DNA of 64,000 bases, taken from NCBI GenBank assembly GCA_018873245.2, contig JAEMBT020000003.1:5971843-6035842 (forward strand), read 5' to 3'. The notes below the pieces were generated by a model. It made no database searches, was not told the DNA's origin, and saw only the letters and a program-made list of their open reading frames with translations. This document shows positions 51,701 to 59,000 of this stretch, piece after piece. A program made the translations under genes and the position numbers. This DNA is from Archegozetes longisetosus. Taxonomy: Eukaryota; Arthropoda; Arachnida; Sarcoptiformes; Trhypochthoniidae. Position 1 is the first letter of the stretch. Every line of letters begins with the position of its first letter.

Positions 51701-54700
51701 TGAGATTTTAGAGTAACTCTTAAAGCATTCATATATCAGATAAAAGTAGTTTATATTCCAAATATGACATCAATTTCCTCAAATTATCAAACGTAGAAAT
51801 ATCATGAAACTCTTTTTATCTGTGACGTTCACTGTTGTCCTCAATCAATGCTCATGAAATATTTTAAACTTTCATATTATTGTGCACCAAAATTTCTATA
51901 AGCCTGAAAATCGAAATTTCTATAAGCCTAGAAATAAGTATTCTTCCCAAATGAAGCTTTGGTAAACTGAAAAGTTGACTTCAGTTTGCAATTTACACGA
52001 AGTGGAACTTAAGCATTGTTGCGCACTCTAACTAAATTGGACGCTCAACAATAGACTAATTAGATTTGAAGACAAAAACTTAAGAAACAGCAGTTATTTC
52101 TTAGTGAAAGAGAATGCTTCAATTGCCAATTGGACTATGAAAGCCAAATGATTTATAAAACAAATGGATTTTGTTTTAATAAACTTAAAATAGTTTTTGG
52201 TCGAACAAACGAAATAAATTTATATGATTCAGTTATTTATTTCATGTTGAATAATCATTTTTCTTTCAGAAATAATCAATACTGTTTATAGTGAAAGCAC
52301 GCCATAAAAGCTTACATAAACTCCGGAAAATTTCTTTAAATTTAAGTAATGGCTTTTAAGGTCATGACTCAAAATCGAAGCTTAGCTAAAGACAAGTGCC
52401 GTTTCCCAGTTAGATTGTCAGCTCAAACTTACATCAAAAATTGACATTCATTATAGTTATAGTTATTCAATTAAATACTTTCCAAATTCATATATCTATC
52501 AGAGCTAAGCTCAACATTTTTCAAAATAGATCCGAAAAGATTTTCAAAAATCAATTTGAAATAGACATATAAAAATCAATATTTACTGTAAGATTTGTAT
52601 TTTGCCTGGAATTTGAGTGAATGGAAGTTACTTTAAAAGATTTGCAAAGAGAGGAAGGAGTTGACTTAGTGTAAAGTGTGAAAGAAATAAAAAAGCAAAT
52701 CTATTTCATGATATATGCCTACTTAGTTAGATGAGAAGTAATATTGTCCGAGAAGATATATACTGTGTTATTTTGGCAGGTATATAAAAATGTCGAGCCC
52801 TTACTTGAACAATCTTATTATCATCGGATGCATTTTAACCTACACGAGTGTAATATTGCTTGGCTTAGACAGTGGTTTGACCAGCGAAACCAATTTTCCC
52901 TACATTTGTGCTGTGAGTCCATTTATTTTTACTACATTTTTCATATATTTTTATAACTTTACAGCACTTTTTTTCAATTTTCTAACTTTTATTATCAAAA
53001 TGTGCTGTTTTTCAGGCAAGAGCTTGGGTTTTAATGTCAGGATTTACTTTGGCGTTTGGGAGGTATAAAAAATTTACATGAAAAATGAAACCTTTCCAGT
53101 AAAGACATTTTCTTGGCTTTACAGTATGTTCAGCAAAACTTGGAGAGTTCATGCTATTTTCACTAATATTAAACTCAATAAAAAGGTTAGTTCCTATACA
53201 TCATCCACTACTTTGCAACCATCCTATTTACATATTTTCGCTAACTTTCTATCTCTGCGTTTAGCTCATCAAAGATTACAAGTTATTTATGGTGGTTGGA
53301 GTTTTGGTTTTTATTGATGTCGCGACACTTACAACATGGCAAATAGTAGATCCCTTCTATAGAGCCACCAATAATGGCACTGGAAAGGTATACACAATAT
53401 AAAAATGTATAACAATGTATAGAAATGCATGAGAATATTACTAGAAAAGAGAACTCATCATGTGCAATATATCTGATCGTATTGTAATTTCAATTTTTCT
53501 CCTAATGTCGTCTTCTAATGCTCAGCCATCGCCACAAAATGAAGATATATTAGTTATCCCTGAAATGGAGTATTGCCAAAGTAAAAGAATGACTATATTT
53601 TTAGGCTCAATATATGTATATAAAGGCCTTTTAATGGTGAGCCAATAAATCTGCCTTAACCCGTATAATACTTGACGCGATTTGTTGAAAGTTAGGATTG
53701 ATTTTGATTTGTTATGTTGAAGGCATTCGGAATTTTCCTGGCCTGGGAAACTCGTCACGTCAGTATCCCTGCTCTAAACGATTCTAAGTATATCGGAATG
53801 AGTGTATACAACGTTGTGATAATGTGTGTTATTGGAGCTGGACTTTCATTTGTGCTGAGAGATCAACAGGACGCTGCCTTTGTCATTATTTCCATATTCA
53901 TCATCTTCTGCTCCACTGCTACTCTCTGTCTGGTCTTTGTCCCCAAGGTGAGACTGGTGAGCATCTCATTCAGCTTTCCCCATTCAATCCTTTTATCGAT
54001 CTTTATTTGCAGTTAATTGAACTTAAAAGGAATCCTATGGCAGGAGATCGAAGAGTCAGAGCAACACTTAAACCTTTCAAAAAATCGAGGAGAGATTCAG
54101 ATGAGATGGAAATGCACACCAGAATTAAAGTGGTCACAGAAGATAACTTCAGATTTCGCCAAAGGTTGAAAGAAGTAAGTGATAGTCTTAGAGTGAATTT
54201 CTAGACTGAATTGATAGGTTATTACTGATAGGCTGTTATTGATAGGTTGTTGTTGATAGGTTATTGTTGATAGACTGTTGTTGATATACTATTATTGACA
54301 TACTATTGTTGATAGGCTATTATTAAACGTAATGTTAATCTTTGAATATAGAAAGCATATGAATTGGAAGCTTTAACATTTCGCTTGAGGGGATTGGAAG
54401 AATCATCTCTCGTAATTACAAAAGCAGAAACTCAGCAAATAATCGATTGTGTAGGTCTCGAACAGCTAGATATTCGAGATAAAAACTGTCCTGAAAGTAA
54501 AGAAAATGAAAAACAGTTTCAAAAATGGAATCGTTATGAAAGGTATAGCTTTTAAGTTTAGACCAAATCCATTTGCTTAATGCAATGAAGTGCCACTATA
54601 TCGATATATTTTCTTCCACATGACACTTACACTTAACTCACATTTGGCATATAGTTTGAAAGTGACATCACTATCAGCCTCACCTTCACTAGAAATGGCT

Positions 54701-55834
54701 GGTAATGGAGCATACCATCAGAAAATGCCTCAGCCTGAGTCATGTCCTGAACTAGCTGAGCAAAATGCAGACAAAGTGTCAAATAGAGGTGCAGTAAAAC
54801 ACAGTTCATCAGAATTGCTACCACTTCGAGCACTCTCTTTAATAGAACGAGTGAGACATAGTAGAGACGTTAAGTTTTCTGGTGTTAGTTCGAAGAATAA
54901 CAGCGAAAAAAGTACTGACAGTTCAGACAATAGTAGTATTAGTTATAAACAATCAGAATTTTTATCGCCAGTTAGTGGAGATGAAAACTTAGTTCAATTA
55001 GGTGCCGATGTCAGGGAGTATTTGGCTCTCGAGTCGGATGATACCTCATATGCCAAAGCAATCAGACAGAGCTCAAACAGACGTAACGTTAACGGATTCT
55101 CGTCTTCATGTGAAGAAGAGGAAACGGATCGTTATGAACACATCACTCATCCTGAAGGTTGTATACTCTATTAAATAGAATTATGCATAGCAATAAGAAA
55201 TAATGAATAGCAACGAGATATAATGCCTAGCAACGAGAAATTATGCATAGCAACAGCAAATTATGCATAGCAGCGAAAAATCATGCCTTCTTATTTGAAC
55301 ATTTCTCCTTTCTCTACACAATAATTCATGTAATATCAGATTCACTCATTTTAGACAGAAAAAAAGAATCGCGATTAAAAACTCAGTTCACAGTGACACT
55401 AATCACAGTGAGGATGACATAGCAATGGTTTCTCTCGTATCTATGCATCATTTTAATATCCCTAGCTGCAAACCTTTAAAAATGTTGATTGCTCTGAGTC
55501 ACCAAAAACGCTTAGTCTTTTTAATTAGATTAACTTACGAACTACTGATTTGCATTTGAATATAGAAAGCGATTTATCACAACCAAGTGCTAGAAGGAGA
55601 AGAACGCAAAGTCTGGGAGGATTGCAAACTGAGAGAGGAGGGACTGCATTGTTTTCAGAGGCTTCAGTCGCACTCTCAGTCACAAACGCCGGTTCCAATT
55701 ACGACAACACTCAAAACATTGAAAGCACTTTTATTAGATTATTTCCATACTTTAACCGCAACAATGAACAACACTTATTACGAACTGGTTCCTCATGCCC
55801 TCAAGTTCGTTGTGATATTGTTGAGTACCTTTAA
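6296..55834 (+). CDS. GABBR2: GABA-B receptor subunit 2, complete 21-exon coding gene
   Basis: Spliced CDS: join(6296..6547, 40471..40608, 42381..42459, 42590..42666, 42947..43054, 43226..43291, 47132..47320, 47868..48101, 48230..48290, 48390..48470, 50323..50476, 52780..52912, 53016..53062, 53125..53185, 53265..53387, 53526..53636, 53723..53947, 54013..54174, 54352..54542, 54655..55157, 55566..55834), encoding 1087 residues. Order: signal peptide (1 to about 27), Venus-flytrap ectodomain (about 30-440), seven helices (about 447-713), coiled coil (about 740-800), long Ser-rich tail. It matches GABBR2 rather than GABBR1 through [43 protein letters not shown] and [14 protein letters not shown]. 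In the family, subunit 2 does not bind GABA but brings subunit 1 to the surface and couples to Gi/o at inhibitory synapses. The TM3 and ECL2 cysteines (ICA, EYC) are present. The start is supported by an in-frame TAA at 6275-6277. Confidence 0.97.
7330..7446. repeat. 9-bp minisatellite, 13 units
   Basis: Thirteen consecutive nine-base units near CTTTATATA/CTTTATATG run without a slip. Two plus-strand frames stay open across it and would read as Leu-Tyr-Ile-type repeats. There is no other sign of coding. Confidence 0.9.
9730..9828. repeat. 9-bp minisatellite, 11 units
   Basis: Eleven nine-base units close to AGTAATACA run in register, most regular at 9784-9810. Plus-strand translation gives Ser-Asn-Thr repeats, and the minus frame is also open. 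Confidence 0.88.
10181..10231. repeat. 17-bp unit in three tandem copies
   Basis: Copies at 10181-10197, 10198-10214 and 10215-10231 read TTTTCCAGAATATATTC, TTTTCCAGAATATATTC and TTTTTCAGAATATATTC. Each holds a TTCnnGAA-type or near-TTCnnGAA pair. Confidence 0.95.
15129..15134 (-). terminator. Possible antisense poly(A) signal AATAAA
   Basis: TTTATT on the plus strand reads AATAAA on the minus strand, about 115 bp past the end of the minus-strand open frame at 15708-15250. The hexamer is common by chance at this base composition. Confidence 0.15.
15137..15235. other. C/T-rich block beside a small palindrome
   Basis: GACATGA-AG-TCATGTC (15137-15152) is followed by a C-rich block (about 15168-15222) holding CCCCTCTTCA twice plus CCTCCTCAGCC. 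It is distinctly more GC-rich than the surrounding intron. No function recognised. Confidence 0.5.
15250..15708 (-). CDS. Unrecognised 152-codon open frame inside GABBR2 intron 1
   Basis: This is the longest open frame inside intron 1, running antisense to GABBR2. The predicted product starts [20 protein letters not shown] and is rich in Cys, His, Phe and Ser, with a Cys cluster near [14 protein letters not shown] and VCHALHNC. I recognise no domain, signal peptide or transposon protein. A minus-strand AATAAA (15134-15129) lies downstream. It could be a nested antisense gene, a decayed element, or chance. Confidence 0.15.
   Translation of the reverse strand: MNGRNYSEEYFLAFHHHLYAIFYIFYCSKSHALLFTVLYFTSCSVALKTALFTTLTENSKNTSFFFQTSSTTSIFRVYHNKECSACPTTFCENRFSSLRRVCHALHNCIKQVYLNSNLFSPNATITSNQLTISCKVLDHHRNIISATHLHEK
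17019..17098. repeat. Degenerate ACTGATTCTG/ACTGGTTCTGCT repeat
   Basis: Elements ACTGGTTCTGCT, ACTGATTCTGGTTCT and GCTACTGATTCTGATTTA recur in three-base register. The plus frame is open from about 16946 to a TGA ending near 17138 and would read as Ala/Thr/Asp/Ser/Gly repeats, but it has no start codon. Confidence 0.75.
17578..17622. repeat. 22-bp tandem duplication
   Basis: TTTATCAATTTATTCCAACT at 17578 is repeated from 17601 with a single C-to-T difference. Confidence 0.9.
22471..22522. repeat. 26-bp tandem duplication
   Basis: ATCCAGTCACAATCT-A/C-AACAGAATA occurs at 22471-22496 and again at 22497-22522. Confidence 0.92.
24422..24451. repeat. 15-bp tandem duplication
   Basis: GAGATTAGGCTACCT occurs twice in perfect tandem, followed by a partial AAGATT. 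Confidence 0.93.
24523..24623. repeat. TGTCGGT repeat cluster, about 16-bp period
   Basis: Five copies of TGTCGGT start at 24523, 24555, 24571, 24602 and 24617. Spacings of 32, 16, 31 and 15 imply a decayed 16-bp minisatellite near TGTCGGTCAACTGATT. Confidence 0.8.
24952..24998. repeat. (CT)n microsatellite
   Basis: About 23 uninterrupted CT dinucleotides in intron 1 of GABBR2. Confidence 0.98.
24999..25028. repeat. (ACTC)n microsatellite
   Basis: Tandem ACTC units with one slip directly follow the CT tract. Confidence 0.92.
25029..30739. other. GABBR2 intron 1, third part
   Basis: AT-rich sequence with no recognised gene, RNA or mobile element. Open frames such as 25540-25758 plus and 28608-28841 minus resemble no known family. 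Confidence 0.5.
30740..30769. repeat. Interstitial telomere-type array (CCTAA)6
   Basis: Six perfect copies of CCTAA, which read TTAGG on the minus strand, the ancestral arthropod telomere repeat. It is isolated within intron 1. Confidence 0.95.
32395..32465. repeat. 32-bp tandem duplication with a partial third copy
   Basis: GAATTTCTTGTTAGGTAAAG... at 32395-32426 is repeated at 32427-32458 with two changes, followed by a partial GAATTTAA. Confidence 0.92.
34226..34259. repeat. 17-bp perfect tandem duplication
   Basis: GCATGCCAATATTTTCA occurs twice in direct succession. Confidence 0.95.
35676..35707. repeat. 16-bp perfect tandem duplication
   Basis: CGGATTTGACTGTATG occurs twice in direct succession. 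Confidence 0.94.
37187..37372 (+). CDS. Unrecognised 61-codon frame with signal-like N-terminus
   Basis: The frame has a hydrophobic segment ([17 protein letters not shown]) followed by a polar part, which resembles a secreted protein start. It lies in intron 1, sense to GABBR2. It cannot replace GABBR2 exon 1, because it lacks the first strand of the ectodomain and has no phase-0 donor at a useful place. Chance is the likeliest explanation. Confidence 0.12.
   Translation: MFEVMISLEKLIGEPFLVGFILLTITTSFINCQIDRQRSKQLTSIFNESIPESSSIFFVLL
40471..40608 (+). CDS. GABBR2: GABBR2 exon 2: lobe 1 with first disulfide
   Basis: It encodes residues 85-130 ([11 protein letters not shown] ... [17 protein letters not shown]). 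C85 and C112 are 27 residues apart, as are the first disulfide pair of human GABBR2. Acceptor TTATTTTTAG, donor GTAAGA, phase 0 at both ends. It is too short to stand out as an open frame and was found by homology. Confidence 0.95.
40609..42380. other. GABBR2 intron 2
   Basis: A 1.8-kb intron. A 137-codon minus-strand frame (41663-42076), rich in Phe, Leu and Cys, shows no recognisable family and is probably chance. Confidence 0.55.
42381..42459 (+). CDS. GABBR2: GABBR2 exon 3: lobe 1
   Basis: It encodes residues 131-156 ([20 protein letters not shown]...), matching the vertebrate LSFAATTP...YFFRTVPSD block. Acceptor TTCTTTATAG, donor CCAG|GTCTGT, ending in phase 1. Confidence 0.93.
42590..42666 (+). 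CDS. GABBR2: GABBR2 exon 4: hinge and start of lobe 2
   Basis: It encodes the split codon at 157 and residues to 182 ([20 protein letters not shown]...). [10 protein letters not shown] aligns with the vertebrate HYQWKRVGTL segment and carries a sequon (N166-W-T). Acceptor AATATATAG, donor GTGAGT, phase 1 in and 0 out. Confidence 0.94.
42947..43054 (+). CDS. GABBR2: GABBR2 exon 5: lobe 2
   Basis: It encodes residues 183-218 ([20 protein letters not shown]...). The segment that carries a cysteine before KKLKGNDVRI in vertebrate GABBR2 has none here. Acceptor TTTTCAG, donor GTATAT, phase 0 at both ends. Confidence 0.93.
43226..43291 (+). CDS. GABBR2: GABBR2 exon 6: 22-codon lobe 2 exon
   Basis: It encodes residues 219-240, [20 protein letters not shown] then CQ, matching vertebrate NDVRIILGQF...VFCC. 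The second Cys of the vertebrate CC pair is Gln here. Acceptor TATCTTTACAG, donor CAG|GTAAAT, phase 0. Confidence 0.94.
43292..47131. other. GABBR2 intron 6
   Basis: A 3.8-kb intron with a (GA)n tract at 45737-45774. Short open frames at 44583-44768 and 46338-46562 resemble no known family. Confidence 0.55.
45737..45774. repeat. (AG)n microsatellite
   Basis: Nineteen uninterrupted AG dinucleotides in intron 6 of GABBR2, complementary to the CT tract of intron 1. Confidence 0.98.
47132..47320 (+). CDS. GABBR2: GABBR2 exon 7: lobe 2
   Basis: It encodes residues 241-303, including [19 protein letters not shown]273 and [14 protein letters not shown]. The exon starts at the Ala after acceptor TTTTTTTACAAAG, which joins in phase 0 to exon 6 to give FCQ-AYKDG, parallel to vertebrate FCC-AYEEN. 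The frame opens upstream at an ATG (47102) that is intronic, not a start. Donor GTAAGT. Confidence 0.95.
47321..47867. other. GABBR2 intron 7
   Basis: A 547-nt AT-rich intron. Nothing else seen. Confidence 0.7.
47868..48101 (+). CDS. GABBR2: GABBR2 exon 8: lobe 1 return
   Basis: It encodes residues 304-381 with [14 protein letters not shown], nearly identical to vertebrate GABBR2, and the conserved sequon LNET (N373). Acceptor GGTTTGCAG, donor GTAAGT, phase 0 at both ends. Confidence 0.96.
48230..48290 (+). CDS. GABBR2: GABBR2 exon 9
   Basis: It encodes residues 382-401 ([20 protein letters not shown]), matching vertebrate GQVVFRNGERMG...FTQFQ. The donor CAAG|GTTCTA is weak, and the frame stays open through the following 99-nt intron. 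The exon ends in phase 1. Confidence 0.88.
48390..48470 (+). CDS. GABBR2: GABBR2 exon 10
   Basis: It encodes the split Gly 402 and residues to 428 ([20 protein letters not shown] ... SWRG), aligning with vertebrate VGEYNAVADTLEII...RFQG. Acceptor TTTTTGCACTAG, donor GAGAG|GTCAGC, phase 1 at both ends. Confidence 0.88.
48471..50322. other. GABBR2 intron 10
   Basis: A 1.85-kb intron. A minus-strand frame of 101 codons (49249-49554) lies in a slightly GC-richer patch. Its product resembles no family I know. Confidence 0.6.
50323..50476 (+). CDS. GABBR2: GABBR2 exon 11: linker and TM1
   Basis: It joins in phase 1 to give [10 protein letters not shown], then TM1 at about residues 447-472 ([20 protein letters not shown]...) and the intracellular NIKYRNQR, parallel to vertebrate NIKNRNQK. 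Acceptor CTTTACAAACAG, donor CAAAG|GTACAG, phase 2 out. Confidence 0.94.
50852..50881. repeat. 10-bp unit in three copies
   Basis: CATTGAATTT occurs three times in perfect tandem in intron 11. Confidence 0.95.
51485..51512. repeat. (AT)n-(GT)n compound microsatellite
   Basis: Nine AT units are followed by five GT units in intron 11. Confidence 0.95.
51890..51937. repeat. 24-bp tandem duplication
   Basis: AAATTTCTATAAGCCT followed by a purine-rich tail occurs at 51890 and again at 51914. Confidence 0.88.
52780..52912 (+). CDS. GABBR2: GABBR2 exon 12: TM2
   Basis: It encodes residues 480-524, beginning [16 protein letters not shown], with TM2 at about 490-511 and the conserved TM3 cysteine in YICA. 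Acceptor ATTTTGGCAG, donor GCT|GTGAGT, phase 2 in and 0 out. The internal ATG is not a start. Confidence 0.95.
53016..53062 (+). CDS. GABBR2: GABBR2 exon 13: 47-nt exon in TM3
   Basis: It encodes [15 protein letters not shown] plus two bases, matching vertebrate VRTWILTVGYTTAFG. Acceptor GTTTTTCAG, donor AG|GTATAA, phase 0 in and 2 out. Confidence 0.93.
53125..53185 (+). CDS. GABBR2: GABBR2 exon 14: end of TM3 and second intracellular loop
   Basis: It encodes [20 protein letters not shown] plus [10 protein letters not shown] is a hallmark of GABA-B receptors. The preceding intron is only 62 nt. Acceptor GGCTTTACAG, donor AAAAG|GTTAGT, phase 2 in and 0 out. Confidence 0.96.
53265..53387 (+). 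CDS. GABBR2: GABBR2 exon 15: TM4
   Basis: It encodes residues 561-601 with [18 protein letters not shown] (TM4) and [11 protein letters not shown], parallel to vertebrate ICWQAVDPLRR. Acceptor CTGCGTTTAG, donor GAAAG|GTATAC, phase 0 at both ends. Confidence 0.95.
53526..53636 (+). CDS. GABBR2: GABBR2 exon 16: ECL2 and TM5
   Basis: It encodes residues 602-638. [20 protein letters not shown] matches vertebrate [20 protein letters not shown] and supplies the ECL2 cysteine that pairs with TM3. Acceptor TCTAATGCTCAG, donor ATG|GTGAGC, phase 0 at both ends. Confidence 0.95.
53723..53947 (+). CDS. GABBR2: GABBR2 exon 17: TM5 end, ICL3, TM6 and TM7
   Basis: It encodes residues 639-713, the most conserved exon: [40 protein letters not shown] (TM6), then [16 protein letters not shown] (TM7). 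The third intracellular loop that contacts the G protein is nearly identical to the vertebrate one. Donor CCAAG|GTGAGA is followed nine bases later by a second GTGAGC. Confidence 0.97.
54013..54174 (+). CDS. GABBR2: GABBR2 exon 18: cytoplasmic tail, start of coiled coil
   Basis: It encodes residues 714-767. LIELKRNP aligns with vertebrate LITLRTNP. A basic stretch ([16 protein letters not shown]) and an amphipathic start ([14 protein letters not shown]) follow. Acceptor TTTATTTGCAG, donor GAA|GTAAGT, phase 0 at both ends. Confidence 0.93.
54213..54324. repeat. 14-bp minisatellite, 8 units (GABBR2 intron 18)
   Basis: Eight 14-base units near GATAGGTTATTGTT fill most of the 177-nt intron between exons 18 and 19. 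Confidence 0.92.
54352..54542 (+). CDS. GABBR2: GABBR2 exon 19: coiled coil
   Basis: It encodes residues 768-830. [20 protein letters not shown] continues the heptad-like helix that in the family pairs with the subunit 1 coiled coil and masks its retention signal. A Lys/Glu-rich end follows. Acceptor TTTGAATATAG, donor GAAAG|GTATAG, ending in phase 2. Conservation is lower here, so the acceptor is less certain. Confidence 0.87.
54655..55157 (+). CDS. GABBR2: GABBR2 exon 20: Ser-rich C-terminal tail
   Basis: It encodes the split Ser 831 and residues to 998. The tail is rich in Ser, Asn, Asp and Glu ([31 protein letters not shown]). No vertebrate alignment is obvious. Placement rests on the open frame and on matching phases: phase 2 in from exon 19 and phase 1 out at CCTGAAG|GTTGTA. 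If that donor is skipped, the frame ends four codons later. Confidence 0.85.
55158..55565. other. GABBR2 intron 20 with 20-bp minisatellite
   Basis: A 408-nt intron with five 20-base units at its start (55181-55280). A possible extra acceptor (TTTTAG at 55354) is not followed by a phase-compatible exon. Confidence 0.7.
55181..55280. repeat. 20-bp minisatellite, 5 exact-period units
   Basis: Units at 55181, 55201, 55221, 55241 and 55261 follow TTATGCATAGCAACGAGAAA with a few changes each. The array starts 23 nt after the exon 20 donor. Confidence 0.94.
55566..55834 (+). CDS. GABBR2: GABBR2 exon 21: C-terminus and stop
   Basis: Acceptor TTTGAATATAG then phase 1 gives [20 protein letters not shown] and 70 more residues to TAA (55832-55834). 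The basic ARRRRTQS patch sits where vertebrate GABBR2 has its RRLS kinase site. Another frame is also open here (to about 55925), but it would need a different phase from exon 20, so I did not choose it. Confidence 0.82.
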
Positions 55835-56018
55835 ATTGTTTGACATGTTTAAAAATAACAATTATTACATCCTTTCTTATCATAATCAACTCATGACCAG
55901 TTTTTTTATATCTAATTCTTTCTAATAAGTGCTCAAACTAATTGTTTCATCAAATTAGTTCAACTCGAGATCTTTTTGCCGCCGGTTTGGTATTTAGTTT
56001 AGCTGAAAATTATTAATC

Positions 56019-56024
56019 AATAAA
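56019..56024 (+). terminator. GABBR2: Probable GABBR2 poly(A) signal
   Basis: AATAAA lies 185 nt downstream of the GABBR2 stop codon and is the first canonical hexamer after it. Cleavage would be expected near 56035-56050. Confidence 0.5.
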
Positions 56025-59000
56025 ATATGGAATTAACTCTCAAGATTTGACTCTAAAGTGTTTTTCACTGTTAAGTCTTTTTGAAACGAACATCATTTCA
56101 AATTAAGGACTATTTGCCACATTTGCACATTTACACCTATCTTGTTGATTGTTTAGATTTTCAAATCAAATTCCTTAGTTGCATTCTGTCAGACTCTTGG
56201 GTCAGTTGTTCCATTCACTATTTGATTCTTCTTTAATATAAAACAAGAGCTCAACATCAATCACTTCTGAAAATTTAATCCAAACCTAAATCATCTGAAA
56301 AGAGCTCAAAAGACTGTTTTTAATAAATTTGGGACCAAAACTAAGCAACAGTAAGAAATTAATTAAATCGGATGATCAAATAAAATAAAATAATGTAAAT
56401 CATAAATGAATACATTAGTGAATGTAAATGAATTTCTCATTAATAAAGAACGTTCATTTATCTTAACTCTGTCTATTGTGAACAACTCTGTCTACTCTGA
56501 ATCCTGTATCTGTGGGTCAGAGTTGTAAAGTGCTACTTTTAATTTAATTAACATCGCAGATAGTACTTTATGCTATTGATCCTACAGCTAGCACTTTATG
56601 CCACTGATCCCACCACATATCCAGCTAACATACAATTTATTTCATTTAAATCATACTCAAATACGCTTTTTCACTCTAGCGATAAATCAATACATCAAAA
56701 AGTAATAACCTGAGTAAACTTTGATGTCTCTCTTGGTTTTTGATATCAAGCAACTAGTAATATGGAGAAAATTGTGGTTTCATTTGAATATCATGTTTTA
56801 GGGTTATTACTCGGATAGTAATGAAAGTTTAAGCTGTTAGAGAACAAAATAAAAATTTTCTAGCTATTATCCAACTCATTACTTGATAATTGAGTTGTAC
56901 AGAGACCATAAGTTTATTTTATGAGATCATCAAAGTGAGTCTAAACTATCCTCCTCTTCCAAATACATCTGAAATTTCCAATAAAATAATGGATCATAAA
57001 GTTTGTCAACAATAACTTAATTGCAGCGAAAATTTGAGATAATTCTGAAAACAGCAGATATTGAGCAAAAATAATCTGAATTGATGGGAGAGAGAACAAA
57101 TATTATTATCTCAGTATCTTTAGGACTTCCTCTAATACTTAGCAAAAAGAAGAAGTTGTTCGAAAACAAACTTTGTTTGTGAAACAGATTTTTATAGTAA
57201 TTTAGCAATCTCATGGCAATATTAATGATCTAAAATTTAATTAAAAACGTGTTATGATAGATATATTGTCACACGTTTCGCTTTTATATCCAGTTAATCA
57301 TTTGAACGACTAGAAAAAGCTTTTTAACATATTTTTATCATCGAAAAAATTGATAGAATTTCATAAGAGATATATTTTAGTTGAGCTAAGAAACAAAACT
57401 AAATGAGAATGTGTTTCTTAATGAATGCATTGGTCTTTATTTGAAAAGTGAGTTTGCAATAGGCTGATAATTAGTGTCTTATTCACAATTAATGAGATCA
57501 ACGTCAGATATGAGTGAACATAAGCTCATTTCTAAAGTGCATCATTATTAATTTAACACGAAAAATCTTTTTAAAGCTTAAGTGATTAGGTTTTCATAAT
57601 TTTATTTCATGTCAAATAAGAGAAACGAAAATTGAGTTTAGTTTCAATTTTGATGTAGTTTTCAATATCAGGCAATATGACTACATATTATGGCAAGATT
57701 TATATCCTTATTGATTATTACCATATGTAGCACTAGTACATTGAAAATGATTCATTTAAGCTTATAATCTAATGCTTTTTGAGAAAAACAAAATTGTAAC
57801 GATTTTCTCAAAATGAACCATCTATCTTATGTATCCTTGAATAATGTTTCAATTTTCCTACATCTCCCTATATAATGACAATCCTGATAAATTCATTGCA
57901 ACCTTACAAAATCAAATAAAGCAGAGGAAAATACTAATGAAACTTTTTTATCCCAATCTTTTACCACATTTGCCAACTTCTCATTATATCCTTCAGGGCT
58001 TTTGGAGAATTTTGCTTAATTTTTGTTTCTTTGTATGTATCCAATAACTTATAGAGTTGTAGTAGTGATTCACGAAAACTCAAGCTAACTTTCGGGGCCT
58101 CTTCAACCTGTAGAAGAAGCTTCAGACACACACGATAGCGAACCCAGCTCAAGCTCAAGCCCATAGATGTGAGTTTCGAGCTCAAAATTGAAAAATTCAA
58201 TCTGTCACTAACACAAAATCAATATATAATGTGAGAAATTCGCTATTTTCACCCACAATAATAATATTCTAGTGAGAGAAAGCATTTTTGTTGCAGATAT
58301 AGTAAAATATTTGAAATTTTGATTGAATTTTGCTGCAAAATTAGTGCCATGAAAAATGACCATGCCTATAAGCCTCAGCTCGGGATTTGGAAAGGAAGTT
58401 TGAGCTCGGAAAACAAGCTTATGTGCATCATTAAGTTGTAGATAAATATAAAAAGAAAGTCTTGTAGATTTTTGAAGGTGTTTACTTTATTTCTCTAATT
58501 GAATTTCTTATGCAATACAATTTGAAAGAAGCACAAAGTAGAACTTCAATAGTTTATTCCACCATAAGTTATATGAATGCCAAACTGAAAGCCATTCACG
58601 TCCTGAATAAAATCTGGATATTCCACCCAATCCTTTATCATATTGGCTTACATTAGATTAATTACAAGCCATGTATACATCGTTTAATTGAATTAGTTAT
58701 TAATTTAATTGTTATTTTATGCTTTGAACATTTTTTGATACATGAGAGACATCGCACGCTTTGTTTGTCTCATCTAAAATCACGCTATTGCTAAAAGTCA
58801 CATAAAATTCAAATTTATTCAGTCACTCATTTGGACATTGTTAGTAAATAAAAATATTCCTTCAGTTTTGTATTCACTGAATGCATTGTGAGTCTCGAAG
58901 ATTGGTACTATTGAAGATTTTCATGTTATTGTGTGGATACTAGTTTTATCTCGTTCTATATGCTATCGACTCAAATGGAAAGACAAAAATAATTGGTATT

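Larger units (their letters stand above)
50477..52779. other. GABBR2 intron 11
   Basis: A 2.3-kb intron. The exon 11 frame continues 22 codons into it before TGA (50541-50543), and an AATAAA lies at 50702. Also present are a 10-bp triplicate (50852-50881), an AT/GT microsatellite (51485-51512) and a 24-bp duplication (51890-51937). Confidence 0.65.

Noticed and set aside
52744..53068. Open frames starting at 52744 and 52790 as separate genes
   Set aside because: They are GABBR2 exon 12 with flanking intron. The in-frame TM2 homology and splice sites explain them.
55355..55445. A possible extra GABBR2 exon after TTTTAG at 55354, reading [12 protein letters not shown]...
   Set aside because: Entered in phase 1 it hits TAG, and its candidate donors leave phase 0, which does not match exon 21 in the frame carrying ARRRRTQS. 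Exon 20 joins exon 21 directly in matching phase.
6296..55834. Assignment as GABA-B receptor subunit 1
   Set aside because: The sequence follows subunit 2 at diagnostic places ([36 protein letters not shown]).
55587..55925. Alternative 112-codon open frame over exon 21
   Set aside because: It would need a phase-0 entry, but exon 20 ends in phase 1. The other frame gives a basic, Ser-rich tail typical of the receptor.
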